Of a stretch of 64,000 nucleotides of DNA, positions 16,214-25,486 are shown piece after piece. The stretch's first letter is position 1, and each line of letters starts with the position of its first letter. Where the stretch lies: NCBI RefSeq assembly GCF_000374285.1, contig NZ_KB893935.1:1-64000 (forward strand), written 5' to 3'. The notes beneath the pieces are model-generated. The model searched no databases, had not been told where the DNA came from, and saw only the letters and a program-made list of their open reading frames with translations. This DNA is from Actinobacillus capsulatus DSM 19761 (GTDB taxonomy: Bacteria > Pseudomonadota > Gammaproteobacteria > Enterobacterales > Pasteurellaceae). The position numbers and the translations under genes are program-made.

Positions 16214-17290
16214 ATGACAGTATTTCAAAAAAAACAAACTGATAAACGTTCAGCGTCTTTTAAACATTCGCAAGGCGAAAAGCGTTTTGATAAACGTAGC
16301 GGAGATAAGCGTTCATCATCTAAAAAATTTGATGAACAATCGGAAAGACGTGCTCGTCCAATGTCTAAACCATTAGTAAAAAAATCAGTAAAACCGACCG
16401 CTTCTAGTGTAGAAGTTACAGAGAAAAAAGCCAAAGTAGTCGGTGAAAAGCTACAGAAAATTCTAGCGCGTGCAGGTCAGGGATCTCGCCGTGAGTTGGA
16501 AGAGATTATTGCAGCAGGGCGTGTGAGCGTTAACGGTAAAATCGCAAGCTTAGGCGATCGTGTGCAAGTAAGCAGTGCAACTAAAATTCGGATTGACGGT
16601 AATTTAATCAGCCTAATTCCGGCACAAAAAGAAATTTGTCGTGTGTTGATGTACTACAAACCGGAAGGCGAATTATGTACCCGTTCTGATCCGGAAGGTC
16701 GAGCAACGGTGTTTGATCGCTTACCTCGTTTAACTGGTGCGCGTTGGATTGCGGTTGGTCGTTTGGATATCAATACTTCAGGTTTATTACTGTTTACCAC
16801 AGACGGTGAATTAGCGAATCGTTTAATGCACCCGAGCCGTGAAGTAGAGCGTGAATATTCCGTGCGTGTGTTTGGTAATATTATTGATGAAGCAATGTTG
16901 CAACGTTTACGTAAAGGTGTTCAGTTAGAAGACGGGCCGGCAAACTTTAAGCAAATTAAAACGGTTGGTGGCACAGGTTTAAACCAATGGTTTGATGTAA
17001 CTTTAACCGAAGGGCGTAACCGTGAAGTACGTCGTTTATGGGAATCGCAAGGTGTTGAAGTCAGCCGTTTGATTCGTATCCGTTACGGTAATATCAAATT
17101 AGAAAAAGGTTTACCTCGCGGTGGTTGGGAAGAAATGGGCTTGGAGCAAGTAAACTATTTGCGTGAGCTTGTTGGTCTACCGGCGGAAACCGAAACCAAA
17201 GTAGATGTGACGAAAAATCGCCGTCGCACTAACATCCGTCAAATTCGTAAAGCGGTAAAACAGCATTCTAAATATCGTGTGAAAGTATAA
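16214..17290 (+). CDS. rluB: 23S rRNA pseudouridine synthase B
   Basis: This 358-residue protein would make pseudouridine 2605 of 23S rRNA. An N-terminal basic low-complexity tail (residues 1-70, rich in K, R, S and D) is followed by an S4 domain ([29 protein letters not shown]). Then comes the RsuA/RluB catalytic domain with [17 protein letters not shown] carrying the catalytic Asp, and [14 protein letters not shown]. The tail is longer than in many homologues. A ribosome binding site AAGGAA precedes the ATG. The neighbour yciO is the same as in E. coli. Confidence 0.96.
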   Translation: MTVFQKKQTDKRSASFKHSQGEKRFDKRSGDKRSSSKKFDEQSERRARPMSKPLVKKSVKPTASSVEVTEKKAKVVGEKLQKILARAGQGSRRELEEIIAAGRVSVNGKIASLGDRVQVSSATKIRIDGNLISLIPAQKEICRVLMYYKPEGELCTRSDPEGRATVFDRLPRLTGARWIAVGRLDINTSGLLLFTTDGELANRLMHPSREVEREYSVRVFGNIIDEAMLQRLRKGVQLEDGPANFKQIKTVGGTGLNQWFDVTLTEGRNREVRRLWESQGVEVSRLIRIRYGNIKLEKGLPRGGWEEMGLEQVNYLRELVGLPAETETKVDVTKNRRRTNIRQIRKAVKQHSKYRVKV

Positions 17291-17307
17291 TAAATTAGCA
17301 ATAAAAG

Positions 17308-17343
17308 AAACGGCCAGATTGATAAGAATCAGGCCGTTTTCAT
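17308..17343. terminator. bidirectional terminator between rluB and metR
   Basis: AAACGGCC (17308-17315) pairs with GGCCGTTT (17332-17339), extended by GATT/AATC. T-runs flank on one side and A-runs on the other, serving convergent rluB and metR. Confidence 0.85.
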
Positions 17344-17361
17344 ATTCAGTGCAATTAACGT

Positions 17362-18291
17362 TTAATCTTCTAAAACCATTAATCCCGGTAACGTCGCAAA
17401 ACTTTGAGATTTTACCGTATTATGGAAATCGTTTAGATAAGCGTAGTTCTGCTCCGTTTCTCGGTATGCACCGTAAAGATTACTGTATAAGCCTTTCTGA
17501 GTGATCTTCTTGGCGACAACATAACCTCTATCTAAATAAGGTTTGACTGCCCAGTAAGGTAAGGTTGCAACTCCTCGCTTACTTGCCACTAATTGAATAA
17601 TCGCAATGGTCAATTCGCTAGTTCTACGGGTTGGATTGATTCCTACTGGACGTAAGACTTTGCGTAGTAAATCTAACATATCGTCCGGAACCGGATAAGT
17701 AATCCAAGTCTCATCAATAAAGTCTTCTGCTTCCCAAATATCTTTTTGAGCTAAAGGATGATCTTTAGCACAAATACCTACCATTTCATACGAAAAGAGT
17801 GGGCGATAAATGATCCCTTCCGTTTGTTCTGCCTCTGCAACTACTGCCCAATCTGCACGATGTGTTAATAATAAACCGACGGTATCAGTATGGAAACCAG
17901 ATACGATATCTAATTCGACTAATGGCCAGCTTTGACGGAAAGTATCCATGGCTGGCATTAACCAGTCAAAACAAGTATGGCATTCGACCGCAATTCTTAA
18001 TTCCCCAACTTCGCCTTGCTTTACTCGTGCAAGATCGAGCTCTGCTTCTGCAACTTTAGGTAAAATTTCATGGGCTAATTTTACTAAACGATCTCCAGCT
18101 GGCGTAAAACGTAAAGGTTGTGTTTTACGTTCAAATAATGTGAGCTCATATTGATCTTCTAATAATTTTATTTGATGAGAAAGGGCTGATTGTGTCAAGT
18201 GGACACGCTTTGCAGCAAGAGAAACACTGCCGCTTTCTTTTAAAGCGAGTAATGTTTTGAGATGGCGAAGTTCAAGAAAGATGGGTTTCAT
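17362..18291 (-). CDS. metR: LysR-type regulator MetR
   Basis: This 309-residue LysR-family activator has an N-terminal winged helix-turn-helix (residues 8-66, HLKTLLALKESGSVSLAAKR then LTQSALSHQIKLLE). The effector domain matches E. coli MetR in details such as RKTQPLRFTPAGD, IAVECHTCFDWLMPAM and TLPYWAVKPYLDRGYVV. MetR activates metE and other methionine genes with homocysteine as co-effector. It lies near metE as in E. coli, but here the two are not directly divergent: a lipoprotein gene and a pseudogene sit between them. Autoregulation would act from the 304-base upstream gap. Confidence 0.92.
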   Translation of the reverse strand: MKPIFLELRHLKTLLALKESGSVSLAAKRVHLTQSALSHQIKLLEDQYELTLFERKTQPLRFTPAGDRLVKLAHEILPKVAEAELDLARVKQGEVGELRIAVECHTCFDWLMPAMDTFRQSWPLVELDIVSGFHTDTVGLLLTHRADWAVVAEAEQTEGIIYRPLFSYEMVGICAKDHPLAQKDIWEAEDFIDETWITYPVPDDMLDLLRKVLRPVGINPTRRTSELTIAIIQLVASKRGVATLPYWAVKPYLDRGYVVAKKITQKGLYSNLYGAYRETEQNYAYLNDFHNTVKSQSFATLPGLMVLED

Positions 18292-18595
18292 TTACAATTA
18301 ATAAAGTCTTCAGAAAATTAAGTAGTAGGATGAGTATAATATAAATTATTGTTTTAAATAAGTAAATTTTTTTCATTATAATTGAAAGATAAATGATTTA
18401 ATTTATAGAACTAAATAAAATTATATTTGCCTATATGGTTTTTTTATTATTTGGATGGTGTTTTTTATTATTGTGTAGAGCAGGAAATCCATATTGAATA
18501 AATTAAAATAATAATTTACATAACTCTAGATTATTTATTTTAACTTATATATGCTTTAATGAGTTTCTTTATAAGGATATATTAGGAGTGTATAT
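18292..18595. other. AT-rich intergenic region, metR to lipoprotein
   Basis: This 304-base gap, extremely AT-rich with long A/T runs, lies between divergent metR and the lipoprotein gene. It must hold both promoters. AGGAGTG stands eight bases before the lipoprotein ATG. I could not assign a convincing MetR box (TGAA-N5-TTCA) or a Fur box in it. Confidence 0.5.
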
Positions 18596-19450
18596 ATGCA
18601 AAAAATTGCAAAACTAAGTTTAACCATATTATCTGGGTTTGTATTAAGCGCTTGTGGAAGTAGTGGTGGCGGCGATAATAATGATTCATCAAATACTGCT
18701 GTAAATGCACCGGTAGCTGATAATATGCCTCAGCCAAATACCCCTTCTCAGCCAAACAATCCTTCTAATGATAATAATCGAACCTATACACCGGTATTAG
18801 GAAATATGCCTTCAAATTCTGCAACAGGGTCTGTTCTTGTTATCTCTAATCAAGGCGATGATGTTTTTGAAAAACGAGTTGAATTACATGACTCAAATAC
18901 TGAGCTTTTAAATGTAGAAGGTAAAGAAATTCGCGTTGGCTATAAAAGTTCGGGTATTTATGCTGGTACTTGGTTAAATATGGGACTTTTAAGTGCTTGC
19001 TGTGATAAATATAGCGCAGTGCGTTTTGGAGTTCTTGATAGTGATGGGCCTAAAGTAGATAGTTATATGTTCTATAATGGTTCTCCAACAGCGTCAATGC
19101 CAACTAGCGGCACAGCGACTTATAATGGTCATGCAATTATTGCCGGTAATACAGCGCAATTTGATGAGCATGATTGGTTAAAAGGAACGTCACAATTTAA
19201 TGTTGATTTCGGTGCGAAAAAACTAAATGGTTCTTTAAATATTGATACGCTTGAAGCAGTGAATATTACGGCAGATATTTCTGGTGATAGCTTTGCCGGT
19301 GCCGCAAATTCAAATAGTTTCCCAACGAAAGCAAATGTAGAAGGTAAATTCTACGGTGAAAATGCTAAAGAGCTTGGCGGTATGATTAGAGATGTGTCTA
19401 ACATTGGCAGCGGTACTTCTTGGGGGGCAGTATTCGGCGCTAGCCAATAA
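18596..19450 (+). CDS. Slam-type surface lipoprotein with C-terminal beta-barrel
   Basis: This 284-residue lipoprotein has a signal peptide ending in the lipobox LSAC (Cys at residue 20), followed by a GSSGGGD glycine/serine stretch and a 40-residue Asn/Pro-rich linker. From residue 80 on the sequence is beta-rich. Its end resembles the barrel of transferrin-binding-protein-B and factor-H-binding lipoproteins: SGTATYNGHA, then FNVDFGAKKLNGSLN, FAGAA and VEGKFYGENAKELGG with a final VFGAS. Such proteins are moved to the cell surface by Slam, and a Slam gene lies 3.3 kb downstream. The ligand is unknown. A Cys-Cys pair near residue 140 (LLSACCDKY) is unusual. It is inserted between metR and metE. 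Confidence 0.75.
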   Translation: MQKIAKLSLTILSGFVLSACGSSGGGDNNDSSNTAVNAPVADNMPQPNTPSQPNNPSNDNNRTYTPVLGNMPSNSATGSVLVISNQGDDVFEKRVELHDSNTELLNVEGKEIRVGYKSSGIYAGTWLNMGLLSACCDKYSAVRFGVLDSDGPKVDSYMFYNGSPTASMPTSGTATYNGHAIIAGNTAQFDEHDWLKGTSQFNVDFGAKKLNGSLNIDTLEAVNITADISGDSFAGAANSNSFPTKANVEGKFYGENAKELGGMIRDVSNIGSGTSWGAVFGASQ

Positions 19451-19467
19451 TAGCTAATTAAATGTAT

Positions 19468-19537
19468 AAGCGGTCTAATTTTATTCTTTTTTTGCAACAA
19501 AGATGTCTTGCAAATAATTGAATAAATTAGACCGCTT
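19468..19537. terminator. inverted uptake-signal pair acting as terminator
   Basis: AAGCGGTCTAATTTTATTC and GAATAAATTAGACCGCTT form an 18-base stem with one bulged base. It separates the lipoprotein gene from the convergent pseudogene, which stops six bases away. Confidence 0.75.
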
Positions 19538-19542
19538 TATTT

Positions 19543-19923
19543 TTACTGAGTGTTTTTTGCACAAACTGTTTCTTTGCCGATCTCTTTTTGCCAGTAGCTC
19601 CAATAGCTGTAATGATCTGCCCATTGCATATTTTCATCTAAAGAAAAGAAGACGGTTTTCGTTTTATCTGGCATTTTTTTACTAATTAGCCAGTATTCCG
19701 CACTAGTAATTTCGTATGTTAACTCATAGGCGGAAACATAGAATCAATTATAATTGATGGTAATTTGATTGAAATATTGATTACCATTTACGATTCCTTG
19801 TTCAAGTCGTTCCACATCATATTGTACGCTTTTTAGTTTCTTCCCTATTAATGAATATAAGCATTCATCAGCATAAACGGTATTAAGTGCTAAAAGGGCG
19901 AAAAGTCCTAGCCATTGTTTCAT
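19543..19923 (-). pseudogene. small secreted protein gene with an in-frame TGA
   Basis: On the minus strand a GGAGG site precedes ATG at 19923. The reading frame begins with a signal peptide (MKQWLGLFALLALNTVYA) and runs 127 codons to TAA at 19543. Codon 60 is TGA (19746-19744). Beyond it the same frame continues sensibly with YELTYEITSAEYWLISKKM and ends KETVCAKNTQ. The predicted mature protein has one Cys near each end, suggesting a disulfide in the intact ancestor. The premature stop makes it a pseudogene, or the first half a 59-residue fragment. No family recognised. It was found by reading the strand directly, and no continuous long ORF exists here. Confidence 0.65.
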
Positions 19924-20143
19924 TTTTCCTCCCTAAAAAATGTCTTGAGTATAATTAAGCATACCATAAAGGGTATACCTTATGCGTAATCTATAACTTG
20001 GCTAATTATTAAAAATATTCATGATTAAATTGAAAATTATGAAGTTGCATAATGTTTGCGATTCTTGCATTATTTTTAACATCAAGCTTAGCTGATTTAA
20101 TCGCTAAGTTAGCCGAATAATAGATAAATCGCAGGAGTGCAGT
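19924..20143. promoter_or_regulatory. metE upstream region
   Basis: This 220-base region contains a GGTATACC core within AAGGGTATACCTT (near 19976-19988) and several TTCA/TGAA half-sites between about 20022 and 20045 that MetR could use. None forms a perfect TGAA-N5-TTCA site. Assignment is tentative. Confidence 0.35.
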
Positions 20144-22417
20144 ATGACAACATTACATATCTTAGGTTTCCCACGTGTAGGGGCAAAACGTGAATTAAAA
20201 TTTGCACAAGAACGCTACTGGCGTAAAGAATTAGCCGAACAAGATTTATTAGATCTGGCAAAAGCGTTACGTGAAAAAAATTGGCAGCACCAGGCACAAG
20301 CTGATGCGGATTTTGTTACTGTAGGTGATTTTACGTTTTATGACCACATTTTAGATCTACAAGTAGCAACCGGCGCGATACCGGCTCGTTTTGGTTTTGA
20401 TAGCCAAAATTTGACCCTTGATCAATATTTCCAATTAGCACGTGGTAATAAAGAGCAGTTTGCAATTGAAATGACCAAATGGTTTGATACTAACTACCAC
20501 TATCTTGTGCCGGAATTTCAGAAAAACACTCAATTTAAGGCGAATCCAGCGCATTATGTGAATCAAATTCGTGAAGCGAAAGCTGCTGGACATCAAGTTA
20601 AACCGGTGATTGTCGGTCCATTAACATTTTTATGGTTGGGTAAAGAAAAAGGTGAAGCCTTTAATCGCTTTGATTTACTCAAGCAGCTTGTGCCGGTTTA
20701 TTTCGAGATTTTAACCGCTCTCGCAGCTGAAGGTGTGGAGTGGATTCAAATTGATGAACCGGCATTGGCATTAGATTTACCCCAAGAATGGCTTGCAGCT
20801 TATCAAGAAGTTTATGCTCAGTTAGCTAAAGTGAATGCGAAGCTATTATTGGCAACTTATTTTGGCTCGGTGGCAGAACACGCTGCTTTATTAAAAGCGT
20901 TGCCGGTAGACGGCTTACACTTTGACCTGGTACGTGCGCCGGAACAACTCAGTGCATTTGAAGATTATCCGAAAGTGCTTTCTGCCGGTGTGATTGACGG
21001 GCGTAATATTTGGCGAGCGAATTTAAATCGTGTATTGGATGTGTTGGAGCCGTTAAAAGCGAAATTTAATCAGCGTTTATGGATTGCACCGAGCTGTTCG
21101 CTATTGCATACACCTTATGATTTAGCGGTAGAAACGCAATTACAGCAAAATAATCCTGAATTATATCGCTGGTTAGCTTTTACCTTACAAAAAGTGGCAG
21201 AGCTGCAGGTTTTAAAACAGGCGTTAAATTCAGGGCGAGATGCGGTTACAGAGCAACTCAATGACAGCCAAATAGCGGCAGATGCACGAGTGAACAGTAA
21301 AATGATTCATAAAGCGGAAGTGGCACAACGTTTAGCGAATTTACCTGCAAATGCGGATAAGCGCCAGTCACCGTTTGCCGAGCGAATTAAATTGCAAAAT
21401 AAATGGCTAAATTTACCGCTTCTTCCAACCACTAATATCGGTTCTTTCCCGCAAACATTGGAAATTCGTCACGCCCGTGCTGCATTCAAAAAAGGGGAAC
21501 TATCGCTTGCCGATTATGAAGCGGCAATGAAAAAAGAAATTGAATTTGTGGTACGTAAGCAGGAAGAACTTGATTTAGACGTACTGGTTCACGGCGAAGC
21601 GGAACGTAACGATATGGTGGAGTATTTCGGTGAGTTACTGGATGGCTTTGTTTTCACCAAATTCGGTTGGGTACAAAGCTACGGTTCTCGTTGTGTAAAA
21701 CCGCCGGTAATTTATGGGGACGTCACTCGTCCTGAGCCGATGACGGTGCGTTGGTCGAAATATGCTCAAAGCTTGACGGATAAAGTGATGAAAGGGATGC
21801 TAACCGGACCGGTGACGATTTTACAATGGTCGTTTGTACGTAATGATATCCCTCGTTCTACCGTATGTAAGCAAATTGGTGTGGCACTTTCTGACGAAGT
21901 ATTAGATTTGGAAAAAGCCGGTATTAAAGTGATTCAGATTGACGAACCTGCAATTCGAGAAGGCTTACCGCTTAAACGTGCAGATTGGGATGCCTATTTA
22001 CAATGGGCGGGAGAAGCGTTCCGTTTAAGTTATATGGGCGTAAAAGACGATACTCAGATTCACACTCACATGTGTTATTCAGAATTTAACGATATTTTAC
22101 CGGCGATTGTAGGACTTGATGCGGATGTGATCACGATTGAAACCTCACGCTCGGATATGGAATTACTCACGGCGTTTTCTGATTTTAAATATCCGAATGA
22201 TATCGGCCCAGGCGTTTATGATATTCATAGCCCTCGTGTGCCGACAGCCGGCGAAATCGAGCATTTATTACGAAAAGCATTAAAGGTCATTCCGAAAGAA
22301 CGTTTATGGGTGAATCCGGATTGCGGATTAAAAACTCGTGGTTGGAAAGAAACTATCGAACAATTGCAAGTTATGGTTGAAGTAACGAAAAAATTACGTG
22401 CGGAATTAGCGGAATAA
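20144..22417 (+). CDS. metE: cobalamin-independent methionine synthase
   Basis: This 757-residue enzyme transfers a methyl group from methyltetrahydropteroyltriglutamate to homocysteine without B12. It is full length (E. coli 753). Zinc ligands are visible in [12 protein letters not shown] (His and Cys around residues 643-645) and in [11 protein letters not shown] near the C-terminus. The N-terminal domain starts [18 protein letters not shown] as usual, and the second domain has [11 protein letters not shown] good site (GGAG) precedes the ATG. Expected to be activated by MetR, encoded 2 kb upstream, though the promoter site could not be fixed. Confidence 0.98.
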   Translation: MTTLHILGFPRVGAKRELKFAQERYWRKELAEQDLLDLAKALREKNWQHQAQADADFVTVGDFTFYDHILDLQVATGAIPARFGFDSQNLTLDQYFQLARGNKEQFAIEMTKWFDTNYHYLVPEFQKNTQFKANPAHYVNQIREAKAAGHQVKPVIVGPLTFLWLGKEKGEAFNRFDLLKQLVPVYFEILTALAAEGVEWIQIDEPALALDLPQEWLAAYQEVYAQLAKVNAKLLLATYFGSVAEHAALLKALPVDGLHFDLVRAPEQLSAFEDYPKVLSAGVIDGRNIWRANLNRVLDVLEPLKAKFNQRLWIAPSCSLLHTPYDLAVETQLQQNNPELYRWLAFTLQKVAELQVLKQALNSGRDAVTEQLNDSQIAADARVNSKMIHKAEVAQRLANLPANADKRQSPFAERIKLQNKWLNLPLLPTTNIGSFPQTLEIRHARAAFKKGELSLADYEAAMKKEIEFVVRKQEELDLDVLVHGEAERNDMVEYFGELLDGFVFTKFGWVQSYGSRCVKPPVIYGDVTRPEPMTVRWSKYAQSLTDKVMKGMLTGPVTILQWSFVRNDIPRSTVCKQIGVALSDEVLDLEKAGIKVIQIDEPAIREGLPLKRADWDAYLQWAGEAFRLSYMGVKDDTQIHTHMCYSEFNDILPAIVGLDADVITIETSRSDMELLTAFSDFKYPNDIGPGVYDIHSPRVPTAGEIEHLLRKALKVIPKERLWVNPDCGLKTRGWKETIEQLQVMVEVTKKLRAELAE

Positions 22418-22452
22418 CTGGGGGGACATAAAGTTTAATTCTTAATAAAAAC

Positions 22453-22494
22453 AAGCGGTGTAATTTGTAAAAATTTTTGCAAATTACACCGCTT
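22453..22494. terminator. inverted uptake-signal pair after metE
   Basis: AAGCGGTGTAATTTG and CAAATTACACCGCTT are perfect 15-base inverted arms. The base after the uptake core is changed symmetrically in both arms compared with other copies, so pairing is kept. A likely terminator for metE. Confidence 0.75.
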
Positions 22495-22737
22495 TCTATT
22501 AATGACTCAATAACTTTGAATTGCATTTAATCAATAAAAATAATAAGCCTTTTATTTTTTATGTATATATTTTGGGGGTTGTAAATTATACAGTTATTTA
22601 AAAGGATCAAATTTAAATGCATTTACGAATAATTCTTATTGAATAGGGATTGCAAAATTGCTAGTATCAAAAAATTGTAAGGTTTTCATTGTAATGTAAA
22701 TATAAACGCAGAATGATGCGTTTAATGACTTTAATCT
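22495..22737. promoter_or_regulatory. AT-rich promoter region of the Slam locus
   Basis: About 240 bases with no gene. AATAATTCTTATT (near 22629) is a small inverted repeat loosely like half a Fur site, but the match to a 19-base iron box is poor. No strong ribosome binding site stands before the Slam ATG. Confidence 0.35.
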
Positions 22738-24180
22738 ATGCTTAAAAAATTAGCGTTTTTATGTGCAGTTTTATTCTATTTAGCGCGCGTTGGTGTTGCT
22801 TATGCAGAGCAGCAAATTAATACACCTGAAAAGAATATGGAAATTGCTAAATTACTTAAAGAATCCAAAAAATTACCTGAATTAGTTATAGATACGGCAG
22901 AAAATATTCAATTTTCCGTTCAAGGTTTATTCAGTAATAAAGTATTGAGCGAACAATTACTCAATCATGCAATAGAAACAGGTAACCTTTCTTCTATTGA
23001 ATACTTATTGGCGATTTATCGTCAATTTCCCGATACCGATCCTGTTTTAATTCTTTTTGCACAGGCACAAATTGCCAAAATACAGCAACAATATACGAAG
23101 GCAAGCAAGTTATACCGTGACATATTGGCACTAAAACCGGAACTTACGCCCGTTCGCATACAGCTTGCCATCGTGTTATTTCAATCTCAACAGGACAAGG
23201 CGGCTAAAGAGCAGTTTGAAAAAGCTTTGAGCGAGCCGCAACTTCCCATTGATATTGAACAATTGATTCATCTTTATTTACAAGCGCTGGAACAACGTAA
23301 TACGTGGCAGCTTTCATTAAGCGCTAATTATTTGCGAGAAGACAATGTAAATAATGTTTCAGGCGAACGATATATTGAAAATACCGCCTTTATAAAAGGC
23401 GAGAGTATGTTGCCGCAAAAAGCACAGGGGATCGGTTATTACTTTGGTTTAGAGCGTGATATCAATTTATGGAATGCCCATTATTTGCATATCGAAAATA
23501 GTTTATACGGCAAAAGTTACTGGGATCAGCATGATTACGATGATATTACCAATCGCTTATCGTTAGGCTATGTACATAAAGGCTCACAGCAACGCTTTGC
23601 GATTTTGCCGTTTTATGAACAGCAATGGTATGGTGGTCATCGATATAAGCGCAGTAATGGCAGCAGAATAGAATTTAATCGTTGGCTAACGTCAAATTGG
23701 CAATTTTCAACGGCTGCAGAGTATGCTCGGAATTTCTATTCAAATAGCCCAAGTTTAAACGGTAAGAGTAAGTTAGCTTCACTAACGATGTTATGGCGCG
23801 CTAGTCCTCGTACTTATTTTTATTTAGGTGCGGATTACGCTCAAGAACGCACTAAAGTTCGTCATTACAGCTATGACTTAAAAATAGCCCGTATCGGTTG
23901 GGGACAAGAATGGCATTGGGGAATATCTTCTCGTTTAAGCTTTTCAGCCTCTAAGCGAGAGTATAAGGATAATCTTTCGCTCGGTTCGGTTTTTCATTTC
24001 GACAGGCGGCGTGAAGACCGAATCTATCATATCAATGCAACCGTTTGGAAAAGAGATTGGCATTTATGGGGGATTACCCCAAAGCTCAATTATCACTGGA
24101 AAAAACAACGTAGCAATTTTGTAAGCCTTTATTCTTACTCGGATAAAAGTATCAACATAATACTGGAAAAAACTTTTTAA
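22738..24180 (+). CDS. Slam-type surface lipoprotein assembly modulator
   Basis: This 480-residue protein has a signal peptide ending AYA. A periplasmic tetratricopeptide region (about residues 80-190, e.g. FAQAQIAKIQQQYTKASKLYRDILALKPELTPVRIQLAIVL) follows. The rest is a beta-barrel of alternating aromatic strands ending in LEKTF, a terminal Phe as in outer-membrane proteins. This is the Slam (DUF560) architecture known from Neisseria, which flips TbpB, LbpB and factor-H-binding lipoproteins to the cell surface. The next gene, 31 bases on, encodes a candidate client lipoprotein, which is the usual linkage. Two further barrel lipoproteins elsewhere in the window may also depend on it. Confidence 0.85.
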   Translation: MLKKLAFLCAVLFYLARVGVAYAEQQINTPEKNMEIAKLLKESKKLPELVIDTAENIQFSVQGLFSNKVLSEQLLNHAIETGNLSSIEYLLAIYRQFPDTDPVLILFAQAQIAKIQQQYTKASKLYRDILALKPELTPVRIQLAIVLFQSQQDKAAKEQFEKALSEPQLPIDIEQLIHLYLQALEQRNTWQLSLSANYLREDNVNNVSGERYIENTAFIKGESMLPQKAQGIGYYFGLERDINLWNAHYLHIENSLYGKSYWDQHDYDDITNRLSLGYVHKGSQQRFAILPFYEQQWYGGHRYKRSNGSRIEFNRWLTSNWQFSTAAEYARNFYSNSPSLNGKSKLASLTMLWRASPRTYFYLGADYAQERTKVRHYSYDLKIARIGWGQEWHWGISSRLSFSASKREYKDNLSLGSVFHFDRRREDRIYHINATVWKRDWHLWGITPKLNYHWKKQRSNFVSLYSYSDKSINIILEKTF

Positions 24181-24211
24181 TTAACAGCTTTATTTTATAT
24201 AAGGACTTTCA

Positions 24212-25456
24212 ATGAAAAATATTTTAAATAAACAAGTATTAAATACGGCAGCAACAATTTTGTTATCTATCGTAGTAACGGCGTGTTCATCAGGAGGAAG
24301 TGATCAGCCCGGAATTGATCAAAGTACACGCTTAAGCCAAGTGGCGGTACAAAATTTATTAGAAGATAAATTACAAGCTCAAGAACACCTTGAAGTAATA
24401 AAAAAGGCATTGGTTGATCTTCAATTAGCTTTAGTTAAAGCACAATCGGCTAATTCGACATCAGATGCACAACAAGTATTAAAAGATGCCAATAGCTTAT
24501 TAGAAAAAGCGAAATTGGCAGCCGAAAATGCTAAAAATGAAGCTAAAAATGCCGCTTCACGGGTCTCAAATGCAAGTGCGCAACTATCTACTGCTGTAGA
24601 TGAAGCGAATAATGTAATGAACATTGCGAATCAGGCAAATAGCGTGTTATTAGAGGCAACTAACACCTTTAATCAAATTCAGTCGGTGCTTGCTGATTTA
24701 ACTCAAAAAGAGGTGACAAAAGCCGAAGAGCAGACGAAAAAAATCGCACAAGAAAAGCAAATTGCGACAAATAAAGCGATTACTACTGCAATATCTTATA
24801 ACAACCTTGATTCGATTGTGCATGATTATAGTAATAGTGAAGCACGAGAAGTATTATTAGCAAAATTACAAAAACAAGGTTCAAATGCGCCGGCATCTTG
24901 TAGTAATGCAAAAACGTCAACTTGCTATAAAGAAGTGGCAAGAGGTAGTGTCATAGTCAATTACAACCAAGCTTACTCAAGTTATGCGGTTATTCGTGAG
25001 ACTTACAATAATGAAAACTTACAGCCGAGTAATGCTTTTATTGTATTAGCGAAGGAGAGTGATTTAACTACAGAGCGTGCGGCGGTTGTAAATGCGACCT
25101 ATACGGGTAAAGCGTCTTATAGTGCGAAAAATGTGCCTGCTGTAATGACACGAGACTTCACCTTAAAAGTGGAAAATGACAAGGTCAGCGGCTCGGTTTT
25201 CCAAAAAACGATTAATTCGAAAGGTATAGAAAAAGTAACGGAAAATGTAGCGTTAAATGAAGGAAAGATCAGGGTTGAGAACGGCGTAGTAGGCTTTAGT
25301 GGCTCAGCAAAATTCGGGGCGATTGCAAGCAATGCCGAAGGTTCTTATAAAGGCGTATTCGTAGGCAAAAATGCGGAAGAAGTGATCGGTACTTTTGAAA
25401 CAAATAGCACAGAAAAAGCCTCTTCGGCGCAAGGTGCTTTTGCAGGAAAAAAATAA
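24212..25456 (+). CDS. surface lipoprotein with helical stalk and C-terminal barrel
   Basis: This 414-residue lipoprotein has a signal peptide with a VTAC lipobox (Cys at about residue 25), followed by SSGGSDQ. Residues 40-200 are a long, nearly uninterrupted helix of Ala, Lys, Gln and Glu with heptad spacing (LEKAKLAAENAKNEAKNAASR), predicted to be a coiled coil. From about residue 280 it becomes beta-rich, ending FSGSAKFGAIASNAEGSYKGVFVGKNAEEVIGTFE and AGKK, the TbpB-like barrel end that Slam recognises. A Cys pair (residues 230-240, PASCSNAKTSTC) lies between. It sits between Slam and a TonB-dependent receptor. It is inferred to be the extracellular capture protein of this import system; the ligand is unknown. 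The stalk could lift the binding domain above the capsule. Confidence 0.75.
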   Translation: MKNILNKQVLNTAATILLSIVVTACSSGGSDQPGIDQSTRLSQVAVQNLLEDKLQAQEHLEVIKKALVDLQLALVKAQSANSTSDAQQVLKDANSLLEKAKLAAENAKNEAKNAASRVSNASAQLSTAVDEANNVMNIANQANSVLLEATNTFNQIQSVLADLTQKEVTKAEEQTKKIAQEKQIATNKAITTAISYNNLDSIVHDYSNSEAREVLLAKLQKQGSNAPASCSNAKTSTCYKEVARGSVIVNYNQAYSSYAVIRETYNNENLQPSNAFIVLAKESDLTTERAAVVNATYTGKASYSAKNVPAVMTRDFTLKVENDKVSGSVFQKTINSKGIEKVTENVALNEGKIRVENGVVGFSGSAKFGAIASNAEGSYKGVFVGKNAEEVIGTFETNSTEKASSAQGAFAGKK

Positions 25457-25486
25457 TCACGAATTTTGGCTTTTTTTAGAGAACAC

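Noticed and set aside
19744-19746. TGA in the small secreted gene as a selenocysteine codon
   Set aside because: No SECIS-like stem was evident right after it and the context is not a redox motif; a nonsense mutation is simpler.
22619-22650. Fur box upstream of the Slam locus
   Set aside because: Only AATAATTCTTATT resembles a half-site; the match to the 19-base iron box is too weak to list as a site.
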